DNA from: Marinicella litoralis
Lineage (GTDB): Bacteria; Pseudomonadota; Gammaproteobacteria; Xanthomonadales; Marinicellaceae
Length of the DNA stretch: 64,000 bases
Direction of reading: 5' to 3'
Assembly (NCBI RefSeq): GCF_002591915.1
Contig: NZ_NIHB01000001.1
Location: 287,805 to 351,804, forward strand
Under the pieces are notes generated by a model, which saw only the letters and a list, made by a program, of their open reading frames with translations, did not search any database and was not told the origin of the DNA. Numbering within the stretch: the first letter of the stretch is position 1; each line of letters begins with the position of its first letter. Shown here piece after piece: positions 26,704-36,048 of the stretch. A program made the translations under genes and the position numbers.

Positions 26704-29634
26704 ATGACACAACACAAAACAGCCATTGTAGTCACTTTATTGTTGATCACAACATGGGGACTGGCAGCAGTGCCTTCAAGCTATGACAATCAAAAGCAAG
26801 CGTGGGACGAACACCAAAAGCTGAGAACCACCTCTCCTTTCAAAGGCATATCTTGGCGCAGCGTGGGGCCAGTGTTTCAAGGAGGAAGAGCGGTTGACGT
26901 CATCAGACCTGCCGATCAACCCCATGTCATTTATGTTGCTTACGCTTCTGGTGGCGTGTGGAAAAGCGAGAACAATGGCGTTACGTTCCGACCCATGACT
27001 GATCACCTACCCAGTCAAATTGTGGGTTCTTTAGAAATTGACCCCAACGACTCAAACGTGCTGTGGTTAGGCACCGGTGAAAATAATTCATCACGGTCTT
27101 CCTATGGTGGTATGGGTGTTTTCAAGTCGATCGATGCAGGTGAAACATGGCAACATGTTGGATTGGGCGATACCGACCGAATAGGCAGAATATTGGTTAA
27201 CCCAGAAAATTCGGACCAGGTGTATGTGGCAGCCTTGGGTAAACTTTACTCCAAAGGTGGAGACCGTGGACTGTATCGAACCTTGGATGGTGGAACAAGC
27301 TGGGAAACCTTGATTGAAGGAAAAGATTGGACAGGCTTCATTGATGTGGCCCGCTCTTCGAACGGCGTGATTTATGCAGCAGCATGGGATCGATCCAGAT
27401 CATCGTGGAATTTTGTTGAAGGTGGTCAAGGCAGTGCGGTGTACAGAAGCACAGACAATGGTGACACTTGGCAAAGGCTGAACAATGGCTTGCCACAAGG
27501 ACAATACACTGGGCGCATGGGCTTGAGTGTATCGGTCAGCCACCCGGATACTTTGTATGTTTCGGTAGACAACCAAACGCCTTTGCCGGAAGCGCAATGG
27601 GATATGGGTGATGCAGCGGTGAATGTCAAAAGATTGAAAAACATGGACAAAGCTACATTCTTGTTACAAGACCCCAAAGCCATCGAAGCTTTTTTAAGGA
27701 GCAACAACTTCCCGCCGAAAATGACAGCAGAAGGTGTCATTGAGCAAGTTGAAAAGGGTGAGTTGGATCCACAGTCATTGGTTGCTGAGTTGGCCGATGA
27801 CAATGAGAATCTGTTCAATGTAGACATCAAATCCTTAGAAGTCTATCGGACTGATGATGCGGGTGACAGCTTTTACCGAACCCATCAAGAAGACATTCAA
27901 CAAGTGGTGTTTTCCTACGGGTATTATTTTGGACAGATCAAAGTCGACCCACAAAATGTTGATACGGTTTACGCCACTGGCGTGCCTTTTATCAAATCAA
28001 CAGATGGTGGTAAAACCTGGGCAGCCGCTTGGGATTCAGGTGTACATGGTGACATCCAGGCGATTTGGGTCAACCCGAATCACAGCAACCACATCATGAT
28101 CGGCAATGACGGCGGCGTGGATGAAAGCTTTGATGGTGGCCAAACATGGAAAAAAGTGGACCAACAACCCGTTGGACAGTTCTATACCATTGCTGTTGAT
28201 ATGGAAAAACCATACAACATATATGGTGGGCTCCAAGACAATGGGACACTCAAAGGATCCAGCCAGAACACGTTCACCAACAATCGCTATATGGGCAATG
28301 ATTGGGAACAAATATTTGGTGGTGATGGCATGCATGTCAGTGTTGATGACGATGACAAGCTGACCTATGTCGGGTTTCAATTTGGTAATTCCTTCCGTTT
28401 GAGTTCAGCCGCACCGAAAAAAATCACCCCACCAACTTATGTGGGTGAAGAGTCGCTGCGTAAAAATTGGAACACACCCGTGATGATTTCAACCCACAAC
28501 AAAGACATCTTGTATTTTGCCGGTCACAAAGTGTATCGAAGCATGAACAAAGGTGATGATTGGACGGAAATCAGTGGAGATTTAACCGAATCTGAAAACA
28601 AAGGTGATGTGCCTTTTGCCACGGCCACCAGTGTTGCAGAATCGCCATTGAAATTTGGTTTGCTTTGGGTCGGTACCGATGATGGTTTGGTTTGGGTCAC
28701 TGATGATGGGGGCAACCAATGGAAAAAAGTCAGCAAACAACTGCCCAAAGGCAAGTGGGTGAGTCGGGTGTTGGCATCGCCGCACAAAGAGCAAAGGGCT
28801 TGGTTGGCATTGAATAATTACCGCAATGATGACATTCAACCCTATTTGTATAAAACAGAAAACTTAGGTAAACATTGGAAAAACATGAGCCAAGGTTTGC
28901 CGAATGAAACCATCAATGTGGTTAAAGAGGATCCAAGCAATGAAAACATCGTTTATGTAGGCACCGACAAAGGCATCTATGTCTCAACCAACCAAGGTGA
29001 AGATTGGCACATGTTAGGCAATCAACTGCCAACGGTTCCGGTACATGATTTGATTGTTCATCCCAGAGAAAATGAGTTGGTTTTGGGCACCCATGGCCGC
29101 AGTGTTTTTGTGGCGGACATCAAGCCGATTCAAAACCTCACAGATGAAGTCAAAGCGGCCGATATACATGTTTACCCCATGGCAGAGATCAGTGAGAAAC
29201 GCCGCTGGGACAGCAAGGGTTTTCCTTGGGGTTATACTGACAGCTTAGAGGACAAAGAAGTGGTCTATGTGTGGTCTAAAAGCGCGGGTGATGCACAGCT
29301 GCAAATTAAAAACACAGCGGGTTCGGTGTATTTTTCAGATGAAATTACTTTGTCTCAGGGTTTAAACCAGTGGCATTGGGATTATAAAGTGGATGAAGCT
29401 TTGGCCATCGAGGCAGAAGCGGCAATGAACGCACAATCACAACAGCAAGAGCCAGCCGATGAGGCCAATGGTGATGAAACTCCGGCAGCTGAAGACCAGC
29501 CTTTGAACAAATCAAAAATGCCGTATGCTGAATCAAAGCGACTGGGTCATGACAGTTATATTGAACCCGGCAAATACATTTTGCAGATTACCCAAGGTGA
29601 CCACACCCACGAAACTGAGTTCAGTGTTAAATAA
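26704..29634 (+). CDS. Secreted Asp-box (BNR/VPS10-like) beta-propeller protein
   Basis: 976 residues with an N-terminal signal peptide ('TAIVVTLLLITTWGLAAVP'). At least eight Asp-box motifs (S-x-D-x-G-x-T-W) are present: 'SIDAGETW', 'TLDGGTSW', 'STDNGDTW', 'STDGGKTW', 'SFDGGQTW', 'SMNKGDDW', 'STNQGEDW', 'VTDDGGNQW'. These indicate one or two sortilin-like propellers. A helical insertion occupies about residues 311-375 between blades. The C-terminal 120 residues form a separate beta domain with a Gln/Glu/Ala-rich linker ('QSQQQEPADEANGDETPAA'). Such proteins are often labelled glycosyl hydrolases, but I see no catalytic set. The stop codon abuts the next ATG directly. Confidence 0.88.
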   Translation: MTQHKTAIVVTLLLITTWGLAAVPSSYDNQKQAWDEHQKLRTTSPFKGISWRSVGPVFQGGRAVDVIRPADQPHVIYVAYASGGVWKSENNGVTFRPMTDHLPSQIVGSLEIDPNDSNVLWLGTGENNSSRSSYGGMGVFKSIDAGETWQHVGLGDTDRIGRILVNPENSDQVYVAALGKLYSKGGDRGLYRTLDGGTSWETLIEGKDWTGFIDVARSSNGVIYAAAWDRSRSSWNFVEGGQGSAVYRSTDNGDTWQRLNNGLPQGQYTGRMGLSVSVSHPDTLYVSVDNQTPLPEAQWDMGDAAVNVKRLKNMDKATFLLQDPKAIEAFLRSNNFPPKMTAEGVIEQVEKGELDPQSLVAELADDNENLFNVDIKSLEVYRTDDAGDSFYRTHQEDIQQVVFSYGYYFGQIKVDPQNVDTVYATGVPFIKSTDGGKTWAAAWDSGVHGDIQAIWVNPNHSNHIMIGNDGGVDESFDGGQTWKKVDQQPVGQFYTIAVDMEKPYNIYGGLQDNGTLKGSSQNTFTNNRYMGNDWEQIFGGDGMHVSVDDDDKLTYVGFQFGNSFRLSSAAPKKITPPTYVGEESLRKNWNTPVMISTHNKDILYFAGHKVYRSMNKGDDWTEISGDLTESENKGDVPFATATSVAESPLKFGLLWVGTDDGLVWVTDDGGNQWKKVSKQLPKGKWVSRVLASPHKEQRAWLALNNYRNDDIQPYLYKTENLGKHWKNMSQGLPNETINVVKEDPSNENIVYVGTDKGIYVSTNQGEDWHMLGNQLPTVPVHDLIVHPRENELVLGTHGRSVFVADIKPIQNLTDEVKAADIHVYPMAEISEKRRWDSKGFPWGYTDSLEDKEVVYVWSKSAGDAQLQIKNTAGSVYFSDEITLSQGLNQWHWDYKVDEALAIEAEAAMNAQSQQQEPADEANGDETPAAEDQPLNKSKMPYAESKRLGHDSYIEPGKYILQITQGDHTHETEFSVK

Positions 29635-30546
29635 ATGAAGCCAAGCGATCAATCCAAACCAGCGATTGGCTCAAACTTACTTGCTTGGATTGTTTTTGCT
29701 TTGTTGTGGTTGTTGGCTCATTTGCCTTTTCGATTGTTGTTGTTGATTGGGCGAGGCTTGGGTTGGTTGTTCAGGGTGGGGTTAAAATCCAGGCGTCAGG
29801 TGGTCAGAAAAAATTTGACCGCCTGCTTTCCTGATTTGGATCACGCTGCCACAGAAAAACTATTGAAACAAAATTACCGTGAAACGGGCATGATGGTAAG
29901 CCAAACTTTGCGCACTTTTCTGAACCGATCACCGCGTTATTTCAAAGATTTAAAAATTGAGGGTAAACAACACCTGCAAAACTGTTTAGATCAAGGGCAA
30001 GGGGTGTTGTTGGTTTCGGGACATTTCACTGCCTTAGATGTTGGTGGTCGTGCCATTTGCGAACAATTTCCAGTGGCGGGTGTCTATCGACCTCATAAGA
30101 ATGCAGTTCAAGAATATGTGGTTAAACGCTCACGATTAAGCTATGCCAAAAAAATGTTTTCACGGGATGAGCTCAAAGGCATTGTTAAACACCTGAAAAC
30201 CGGTGGTATTGTATGGTACGCGCCAGATCAGGATTACCGCAGGGGACAATCCATATTTTCTGACTTTTTTGGTATCCCAGCTTCCACCATAACAGCGACC
30301 CATCAATTGGCCAAAATCAGTCAGTGCAAAGTCATCTTTTATGCAGTGAAGCGAATGGACGAAAAACCCTATTATGAGTTGAGCCTTTCAAAGCCATTGG
30401 AAAACTTTCCAACGCAAGATGTTCAAACGGATATCGACCGAGTGAATCAAGGGATTGAACAAATGGTTAAACAAGCCCCATCACAGTACCTGTGGTTACA
30501 CAAAAGGTTCAAAACCCGCCCACCTGGCATGGATAAATTCTATTAA
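29635..30546 (+). CDS. LpxL/HtrB-family lipid A acyltransferase
   Basis: 303 residues. An N-terminal membrane helix ('LLAWIVFALLWLLAHLPF') anchors it to the inner membrane. The catalytic HX4D motif is 'GHFTALD', and 'YAPDQDYRRGQSIFSDFFG' matches the conserved P-D-Q block of LpxL/LpxM/LpxP. It adds a secondary acyl chain to Kdo2-lipid IVA; which position cannot be told. The gene begins immediately after the TAA of the propeller gene, so translation is coupled to a protein of unrelated function. Confidence 0.92.
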   Translation: MKPSDQSKPAIGSNLLAWIVFALLWLLAHLPFRLLLLIGRGLGWLFRVGLKSRRQVVRKNLTACFPDLDHAATEKLLKQNYRETGMMVSQTLRTFLNRSPRYFKDLKIEGKQHLQNCLDQGQGVLLVSGHFTALDVGGRAICEQFPVAGVYRPHKNAVQEYVVKRSRLSYAKKMFSRDELKGIVKHLKTGGIVWYAPDQDYRRGQSIFSDFFGIPASTITATHQLAKISQCKVIFYAVKRMDEKPYYELSLSKPLENFPTQDVQTDIDRVNQGIEQMVKQAPSQYLWLHKRFKTRPPGMDKFY

Positions 30547-30645
30547 AGTATTTTATCGTTTCAATCCACCTTTCCCCCAATAAATACATTCACCGAAAGC
30601 GGTCTGGTTTTTCTTTTATTTTTGGGTAGGTATTTCAAAGTAAAG

Positions 30646-30674
30646 TTGACATGACATGGTTATTATTCTAACGT
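30646..30674 (+). promoter_or_regulatory. Candidate promoter of the HGFE-tailed propeller gene
   Basis: TTGACA (30646-30651), a 17-bp spacer, then TAACGT (30669-30674). The -35 is perfect and the -10 matches at three positions. It ends 32 bases before the ATG at 30707, which has GGGAG 10 bases upstream. Confidence 0.45.
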
Positions 30675-30706
30675 TATGAGCACAAAATGATTGGGAGTTT
30701 TAAAGA

Positions 30707-33541
30707 ATGAAAAAAATAATAATTATAACCACAATGCTTTTGGTGTTTTTCACCGCAGAAGCAGAAATAAGACAGGCGCTGGGCGTGGATCAGCGGGTCG
30801 ATTATCCTGGTTTGGTCAAGTTTGGCCCATGGGACGACAGGAACTATGCCATCACCAAAAGTGATTTTGATCTTATCCCTAATAAAGACCAATATTTAGC
30901 CAATGTCCCGGCTTTCTTTAAAATCACCATGCGCAAAGAAATGCCTCATCTGGGTGAGTTTTACCCAAGATCTACCTATCAGTTATTCCAAATCAGGCAT
31001 GGCGGCTTGTTACAAGATGGGAAATGGATGAAATCTGCACGTGGCGCCGCTTGGCACAAAGGCGATGATCCCAATGGCAAAGGCGTGCCTCCGGTGGTGA
31101 AATTAGGCGGACCTGATTTAATTCCAGATGTTGAGTTTACTTTGGATTCAGCTTTGAGTGGCAATGAAGTGTCGGTTGAGTTTAATCCAACCAATCCTTT
31201 GATTGGTGTGGCCGGTTCGAATCGATCGGGTGGACAGACCATGTATTATACCCAAGATGGGGGTTTAACTTGGACTCGTTCACAAGTCAACCCATCAAGT
31301 TGTTGTGACCCCACGATTGATTGGTCTTCTGATGGAAGCAAGGTTTATCAAGCTGATTTAAGCAGTGCAATTGGTGTGCGTTGGGCCGTTTCTAATGACC
31401 AGGGCCAAACCTGGGGGCCGATGCAAGTTTTAACCCCCAACGGCAGTGACAAAGAATTTATTCATGTAGACAGGTCACTCACCTCGCCTTATACCGACAA
31501 TGTCTATTTAACCTACCACAATGGCAATGTCATGCAATTTGCCCGTTCTATTGATATGGGCGTTTCTTTTGAAACTCCGATGGCATTCAGTGGCGAGCCC
31601 ACAGGCATTGGCAGTGACATCACCACAGATGCCGCTGGAATCATCTATTATGTTTACCCATCATTGGCTAGTGCCACAGGCATCAGACTACTCAAATCAA
31701 CGGATGGTGGTGTGACTTTTGCTACTGGCACCATGATTGCAGCTTTAAATGGTCGTTTTGATTTTCCAATCCCAGCGATGGAAGACCGAGAAGTCTTTAT
31801 TTATGTGTCGGCTGATGTGGACATGAGTGGCGGGCCCAATGATGGACGCATCTATGTGTCCTGGACCGACGAAACCGATGACAGTGCAGGTGGTGGCAAC
31901 GGCAGTGCTGCTAACAATCATGGCTGGATCGAAGTTTATTACTCTGATGATCAGGGATCAAACTGGACTCGGATGCCTCATCCACACGAAACCAGTGATG
32001 GGCTGACCGTAGATCGCTTTCACCCATGGTTAAAAGTGGCAGAGAATGGTGTGGTACATATTGGCTATTATGACACCCGTCATTCAACCAACCGCACAGG
32101 CGTTGATTTTTATTACAACTCATCGGTGGATGGTGAAACTTGGCTTGGAGAACAACGTTTTAGCACGGTAACCTCTACCAATTTACCTGATGGACAAGAA
32201 TGGGGTGATTACAATGGGCTTTCCGTTGTTTTGGATCGTTTGGCCATGACTTGGACCGACAACCGCCCTGGAAATGGAAAGGCAGCCATTGCTGGTTCGG
32301 TAACCAACCCAACGGGCGCACCCAGTTACGGATTATCGCTTGAAAATCCAGACATACTATTGTGTGATGGCATGACTGATGTGACGGCCAATTTGAACAT
32401 CAGCTCACTGCTGGGGTTTAATAACAATGTCACGCTCAGTGTATCCAGCTCACCTTCAATCAGTTCAAATGAGTCGTTTTCGGTGAACCCAGTGACACCT
32501 CCTGGCACTTCTGTGTTTGAATTTGATGTTTCTGGCGGATCATCTGGTGACTATATTCTGGCCATACAAGGTACGGCTTCTGATGGTAATGGTGGAAACA
32601 TTGTCAGATCTGTGGACTTGAACATTGGCTACAACACCACAGCCCCTGCCATGCCGACGCAAATATCGCCAGCCAATGGCGCCACATTGGTAGCCTCTGA
32701 CTCGGTGACCTTTGATTGGTCTGCCTTGCCTGAGGCCCGTGAGTATGTGATTGAAATAGCCACTGATGTTGCGTTTAATAATATTGTTTATTCTGAGACA
32801 GTAGACAGCAACACCACAACTGTTTTAGCCACTTTGAATTCAAGCACCGAATACTTTTGGAGTGTGAGGGGACAAAACGCTTGTGCGGGTGGACCTAATT
32901 CGGTTATCTTCAACTTCACTACAGCACCACTTCCAGGTGATTGTCCTGCTAATCTGGTGACAAAATCAGTGGTATCCTTTGATTTTGAGAACGGAGCAGA
33001 AGGCTGGACCAGCGGTGTAAATTCTGGTGCGGATACTTGGACCTTATCCAACGCAAACCCTGCGCCTGGTGGGTCAGTTCAACATTGGCATGTTGATGAT
33101 CAGGGTTCAGTTTCAGACACCTATTTGACATCTCCGGTGATTTCTTTGCCAGCAGGTCAGTCTCCCTTGTCCTTCCATTTTATGAATTACCAAGAAATGG
33201 AAGATGATGGCAACTCGCAATGTTGGGACGGTGGTATTTTAGAGGTTTCAGAAAATGCGGGCCCCTTCGTGCAAGTAGACAACAGTTTACTGGGCACAGA
33301 CCCTTACGATGGCCCATTCAGAACGGGCACACTGCAAGGCAGTCTGGCATGGTGTGGTGATCCACAATCTTATTTAAATTCTATTGTTGACATCGATTCT
33401 TTTGCCGGCAACGATGTTCAGTTCAGGTTTAGGGTATTGACCGATACTTCAGTCAGCCACCCAGGCTGGGACATTGATAACATTAAAATCAATGGATGTT
33501 ATACAGATTTGATTTTTGAACATGGTTTTGAACAACCATAA
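30707..33541 (+). CDS. Secreted sialidase-like propeller protein with FN3-like and jelly-roll domains and HGFE tail
   Basis: 944 residues; signal peptide 'MKKIIIITTMLLVFFTAEA'. Residues about 150-535 form a BNR/sialidase-type propeller with 'YTQDGGLTWT', 'VSNDQGQTWG', 'STDGGVTF', 'YSDDQGSNWT' and 'SSVDGETW' boxes. Next come a beta domain (about 540-640), an FN3-like domain (about 645-745, 'YVIEIATDVAFNN'), and a jelly-roll domain like those at the C-terminus of M6-type secreted proteins (about 755-930, 'FDFENGAEGWT', 'PGWDIDNIKI'). It ends 'DLIFEHGFEQP', matching the tail of the 1698-residue protein. Sialidase catalytic residues were not identified, so enzyme activity is not claimed. It is monocistronic, between its own promoter and a strong terminator. 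Confidence 0.88.
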   Translation: MKKIIIITTMLLVFFTAEAEIRQALGVDQRVDYPGLVKFGPWDDRNYAITKSDFDLIPNKDQYLANVPAFFKITMRKEMPHLGEFYPRSTYQLFQIRHGGLLQDGKWMKSARGAAWHKGDDPNGKGVPPVVKLGGPDLIPDVEFTLDSALSGNEVSVEFNPTNPLIGVAGSNRSGGQTMYYTQDGGLTWTRSQVNPSSCCDPTIDWSSDGSKVYQADLSSAIGVRWAVSNDQGQTWGPMQVLTPNGSDKEFIHVDRSLTSPYTDNVYLTYHNGNVMQFARSIDMGVSFETPMAFSGEPTGIGSDITTDAAGIIYYVYPSLASATGIRLLKSTDGGVTFATGTMIAALNGRFDFPIPAMEDREVFIYVSADVDMSGGPNDGRIYVSWTDETDDSAGGGNGSAANNHGWIEVYYSDDQGSNWTRMPHPHETSDGLTVDRFHPWLKVAENGVVHIGYYDTRHSTNRTGVDFYYNSSVDGETWLGEQRFSTVTSTNLPDGQEWGDYNGLSVVLDRLAMTWTDNRPGNGKAAIAGSVTNPTGAPSYGLSLENPDILLCDGMTDVTANLNISSLLGFNNNVTLSVSSSPSISSNESFSVNPVTPPGTSVFEFDVSGGSSGDYILAIQGTASDGNGGNIVRSVDLNIGYNTTAPAMPTQISPANGATLVASDSVTFDWSALPEAREYVIEIATDVAFNNIVYSETVDSNTTTVLATLNSSTEYFWSVRGQNACAGGPNSVIFNFTTAPLPGDCPANLVTKSVVSFDFENGAEGWTSGVNSGADTWTLSNANPAPGGSVQHWHVDDQGSVSDTYLTSPVISLPAGQSPLSFHFMNYQEMEDDGNSQCWDGGILEVSENAGPFVQVDNSLLGTDPYDGPFRTGTLQGSLAWCGDPQSYLNSIVDIDSFAGNDVQFRFRVLTDTSVSHPGWDIDNIKINGCYTDLIFEHGFEQP

Positions 33542-33561
33542 TCATTGATTTAATTAAGCTT

Positions 33562-33592
33562 AAAGGCAAGCCACAGGCTTGCCTTTTTTTTT
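33562..33592 (+). terminator. Rho-independent terminator
   Basis: AAAGGCAAGCC (33562-33572), ACA loop, GGCTTGCCTTT (33576-33586), continuing as an uninterrupted T9 tail to 33592. It closes the HGFE-tailed propeller gene. Confidence 0.93.
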
Positions 33593-33741
33593 GCCTGAGG
33601 CTTGACGACTTAAAAAAATTGATCGATTTATTAAGCTGAAGTTTGGTGGTTAAGGGTTTAGCCACTTTAATTAATTATGGATAAGTGTTTAAATTGTAGA
33701 AACAAGCCCCATTCTTGTTCTTTAAATACCAATAAGATCAC

Positions 33742-34377
33742 ATGAAAATCCCACATTTAGATCCAGACTACGCCAAGGCCAGGAGACAACAATGGCCGAA
33801 AGCTTTTAAAACAGGTTTGGTTTTTTTATTGATATTGTGGGCCTGTTTTTTATTGGCACAAATTCTACCGATCACTCAGTTTGGCACCAAACCACGCACC
33901 TTTGAAGGATTATTGGGCCTGATTACCATGCCCTTTATTCACAGCGGATGGCCGCATTTAATCGACAACAGTTTGCCCATGTTTTTAGCCACCGTTGCTT
34001 TGTTTGGCAATTATCCCAAGATTGCACCAAAGGTCATGATTTGGGGTACCCTACTGACAGGCTTGTTGGTGTGGGTCTTTGGTCGTCAAGTGAACCACAT
34101 AGGTTCCAGTGGATTGTTTTATGCGGTGTTGAGTTATTTGTTCGTCAGTGGCTTTTTAAAAAAGGACATTCAATCCATAGGCATTTCAATCGCCATTGCG
34201 TTTATGTATGGTTATATGATTTGGGGTATTTTTCCCGGCAAATCTGGCATTTCATGGGAGTCCCATATGTTTGGTTTTTTAACGGGGGTGTTTTTGGCTT
34301 ACAACACCAAAGACATCGATCGACCGGTGTTGAAAAACTGGCGTTTGGATGAAGGCATAGAAGACCTGGAAGAATAA
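33742..34377 (+). CDS. Rhomboid-family intramembrane serine protease
   Basis: 211 residues with about six membrane helices. The catalytic dyad is Ser123 in GSSG (residues 121-124) and His175 in 'SWESHMFGFLTG'; the oxyanion-side H72/N76 pair is in 'WPHLIDNS'. All key residues are present. It cuts membrane helices of client proteins; the clients are unknown. Distinct from GlpG, as no cytoplasmic N-domain is present. The next gene is convergent, so this is probably a single-gene unit. Confidence 0.93.
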   Translation: MKIPHLDPDYAKARRQQWPKAFKTGLVFLLILWACFLLAQILPITQFGTKPRTFEGLLGLITMPFIHSGWPHLIDNSLPMFLATVALFGNYPKIAPKVMIWGTLLTGLLVWVFGRQVNHIGSSGLFYAVLSYLFVSGFLKKDIQSIGISIAIAFMYGYMIWGIFPGKSGISWESHMFGFLTGVFLAYNTKDIDRPVLKNWRLDEGIEDLEE

Positions 34378-34389
34378 ATTTTCAGCGAC

Positions 34390-34737
34390 TTATTTTTCGC
34401 TGGCACAATCAATACAAAAAGGGGTATGTGGTAATGCATGCAGTCGTTTTGTTTTGATTTTTTGACCGCAGACCACACAATCACCGTAGCCGCCTTGTTT
34501 GATTCTGAGCAAGGCTTTGTTGACTTGTGACAGTTCAATTTGTGCTTCCTGATCCAGAAAATCAACCACTTGATCATTCTCTGTTTCAGTCGCTTGTTCT
34601 GCAAAGTCTGCACTGATCGGTTCGCTGCGATGCAAATGAATTCGGGTTTTAGACAACAAGGCTGTCAATCGCTGGTGTTCGAAAAGGAGTTTTGACTTTA
34701 AGAGTTCTAGCTCATCGTTTTTGAATAATGCGTTCAT
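34390..34737 (-). CDS. TraR/DksA-family zinc-finger protein
   Basis: 115 residues from ATG 34737 ('MNALFKNDELELLK'). The longer frame begins with TTG and is not preferred. A coiled-coil N-terminal half is followed by a C4 zinc finger 'CVVCGQ...FCIDC' and the family motif 'GGYGDCVVCG'. Proteins of this type bind the RNA polymerase secondary channel like DksA. It is shorter than DksA (151 in E. coli), and the acidic tip of the coiled coil is not obviously present, so it is better called DksA-like. It is convergent with the rhomboid gene (12 bp between stops). Confidence 0.9.
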   Translation of the reverse strand: MNALFKNDELELLKSKLLFEHQRLTALLSKTRIHLHRSEPISADFAEQATETENDQVVDFLDQEAQIELSQVNKALLRIKQGGYGDCVVCGQKIKTKRLHALPHTPFCIDCASEK

Positions 34738-34944
34738 TGGTATGTGGCCTATAATGATTGGACCCAATCAGTGACGGAAAACAAGCCAACAGTGCCAGTC
34801 ATCACTGGTCTTTGTTTATGCTGGATTCAGCGGTTTACACTGCGTGTCTCAATATGATGTTTTTGAGTTTAGCACTGCATGGTCGGCATTCACGTTGACC
34901 AAAGTCAATTTGTGTGTGGATAGTTTGGCCTAAAACGAAGGGGG

Positions 34945-34974
34945 TGAGACTGATGTGGTTAATCACCAGTCTCA
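34945..34974. terminator. Strong hairpin downstream of the secreted unknown
   Basis: TGAGACTG (34945-34952) and CAGTCTCA (34967-34974) pair, and an inner GTG/CAC adds three pairs around GTTAAT after an AT bulge. It is 10 bases past the stop of the minus-strand gene at 34984. There is no T-run on that strand, so it may be a processing or 3'-end stabilising hairpin rather than a classical terminator. The remaining spacer from 34738 to 34944 holds no gene that I can support. Confidence 0.5.
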
Positions 34975-34983
34975 GGGTTTGGT

Positions 34984-35961
34984 TTATTGAAGTTGTTTTT
35001 CAAGTCTGGCAATCGTTGCCAGCACTCGATCTTGGGTGGCCTGAGTCAGTTGAGCCATTGGGGCATTGGTGATTTTTTGTTGGTCTAACATTTGGTTCAA
35101 ACCCAAGGTGGCAGTTTTCTCAATACCGTCTGATGCTTTTGAAGGTCCTGAGCCAGTATCGACAAAGTGCTTGCTTGCTGATCGAAAACCCCTGACTGGA
35201 AAACCGGCCTGATTTAAATTGGGACTGTTCCCTACATCATAGGAAAAAGCTTCTCCGTCAAACTGGTTGGTGCCTGTTTTTAAGTAATAAGCCAAATAAT
35301 GGTTATTGTCGTCACGAACCACAGCAATTAATTCATCATTGACCGTGTCATAAGCCGCAGCCAAATCATGGTTATTCAATGCATAGTTGGTACATCGGTT
35401 GTATGCCGTGCTTTCAGATCGACAACCGGTTGCCAAGTAATCTCCATTGAATGTTTCAGTTTGTTCAAAGATCAAAACATCTGCATAAAAAGGATAGTTG
35501 TTACTGTATTGTGAGACGTCATAAACCACTTGCCATTCGCCCCTCATTTTTTGTAGTTCATCACCCAGAAAGAAGTTAAATCGTTCGATCGGGATGTTTT
35601 GCCCTAGGATGCGCATGGTGGCTGTGGTTTCGGTTAAAAAATCGATTCGAACTTTACCCAAGCCACTGTCAAAAGTGCTGTTTTGTTGCCAACCGCAGGC
35701 CAGACAAGGCCCGTCTTCACTGATGTATAAATCGCCTTCAAAATAAGAGTTGCCATCCAGAAAACCAGAGGCGGTATACCAATAAGGGTAGCCAAGGTCA
35801 TCATAGACATAAAAAACGCCAAAGAAGAAATTGTCTTGGATTTCGAAATTATAACCAGATCCAGGTTCGCTGCTGTTCCAATACAGGCCAGATTCAGGCG
35901 TGAATGACCAAGCGTTTAAACTGCTTAGCATCAAGGTGAGTAAAGTGATTATTTTTTTCAT
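34984..35961 (-). CDS. Secreted protein of unknown function (GxYWNxxEPGxGxxxE domain)
   Basis: 325 residues from ATG 35961, which has a GCGGAG ribosome site; the frame extends 14 codons further without one. Signal peptide 'MKKIITLLTLMLSSLNAWS'. The mature N-terminus is 'ESGLYWNSSEPGSGYNFEIQ', followed by 'FFGVFYVYDDLGYPYWYTASG', a compact Trp/Tyr-rich beta domain that I recall in many secreted proteins of Lysobacter-like bacteria. Two paired cysteines follow ('CLACG'), then a second beta domain and a helical tail. Function unknown. It is divergent from tatD with 87 bp between start codons. Confidence 0.8.
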   Translation of the reverse strand: MKKIITLLTLMLSSLNAWSFTPESGLYWNSSEPGSGYNFEIQDNFFFGVFYVYDDLGYPYWYTASGFLDGNSYFEGDLYISEDGPCLACGWQQNSTFDSGLGKVRIDFLTETTATMRILGQNIPIERFNFFLGDELQKMRGEWQVVYDVSQYSNNYPFYADVLIFEQTETFNGDYLATGCRSESTAYNRCTNYALNNHDLAAAYDTVNDELIAVVRDDNNHYLAYYLKTGTNQFDGEAFSYDVGNSPNLNQAGFPVRGFRSASKHFVDTGSGPSKASDGIEKTATLGLNQMLDQQKITNAPMAQLTQATQDRVLATIARLEKQLQ

Positions 35962-36048
35962 AAAAATCTCCGCAGAGTGAGTAATGATTGTTATATTACT
36001 CATCCCAAATGAATTTCAAATGAATGCTTTTTGAACGGAAAATGAACG

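Noticed and set aside
26704-29634. Active glycosyl hydrolase or sialidase for the Asp-box proteins
   Set aside because: Asp boxes are structural; the arginine triad and other catalytic residues were not identified.
30592-30615. Terminator after the LpxL-type gene (ACCG-AAAG-CGGT then T-rich)
   Set aside because: The stem is only 4 bp and the T-run is offset; termination is doubtful.
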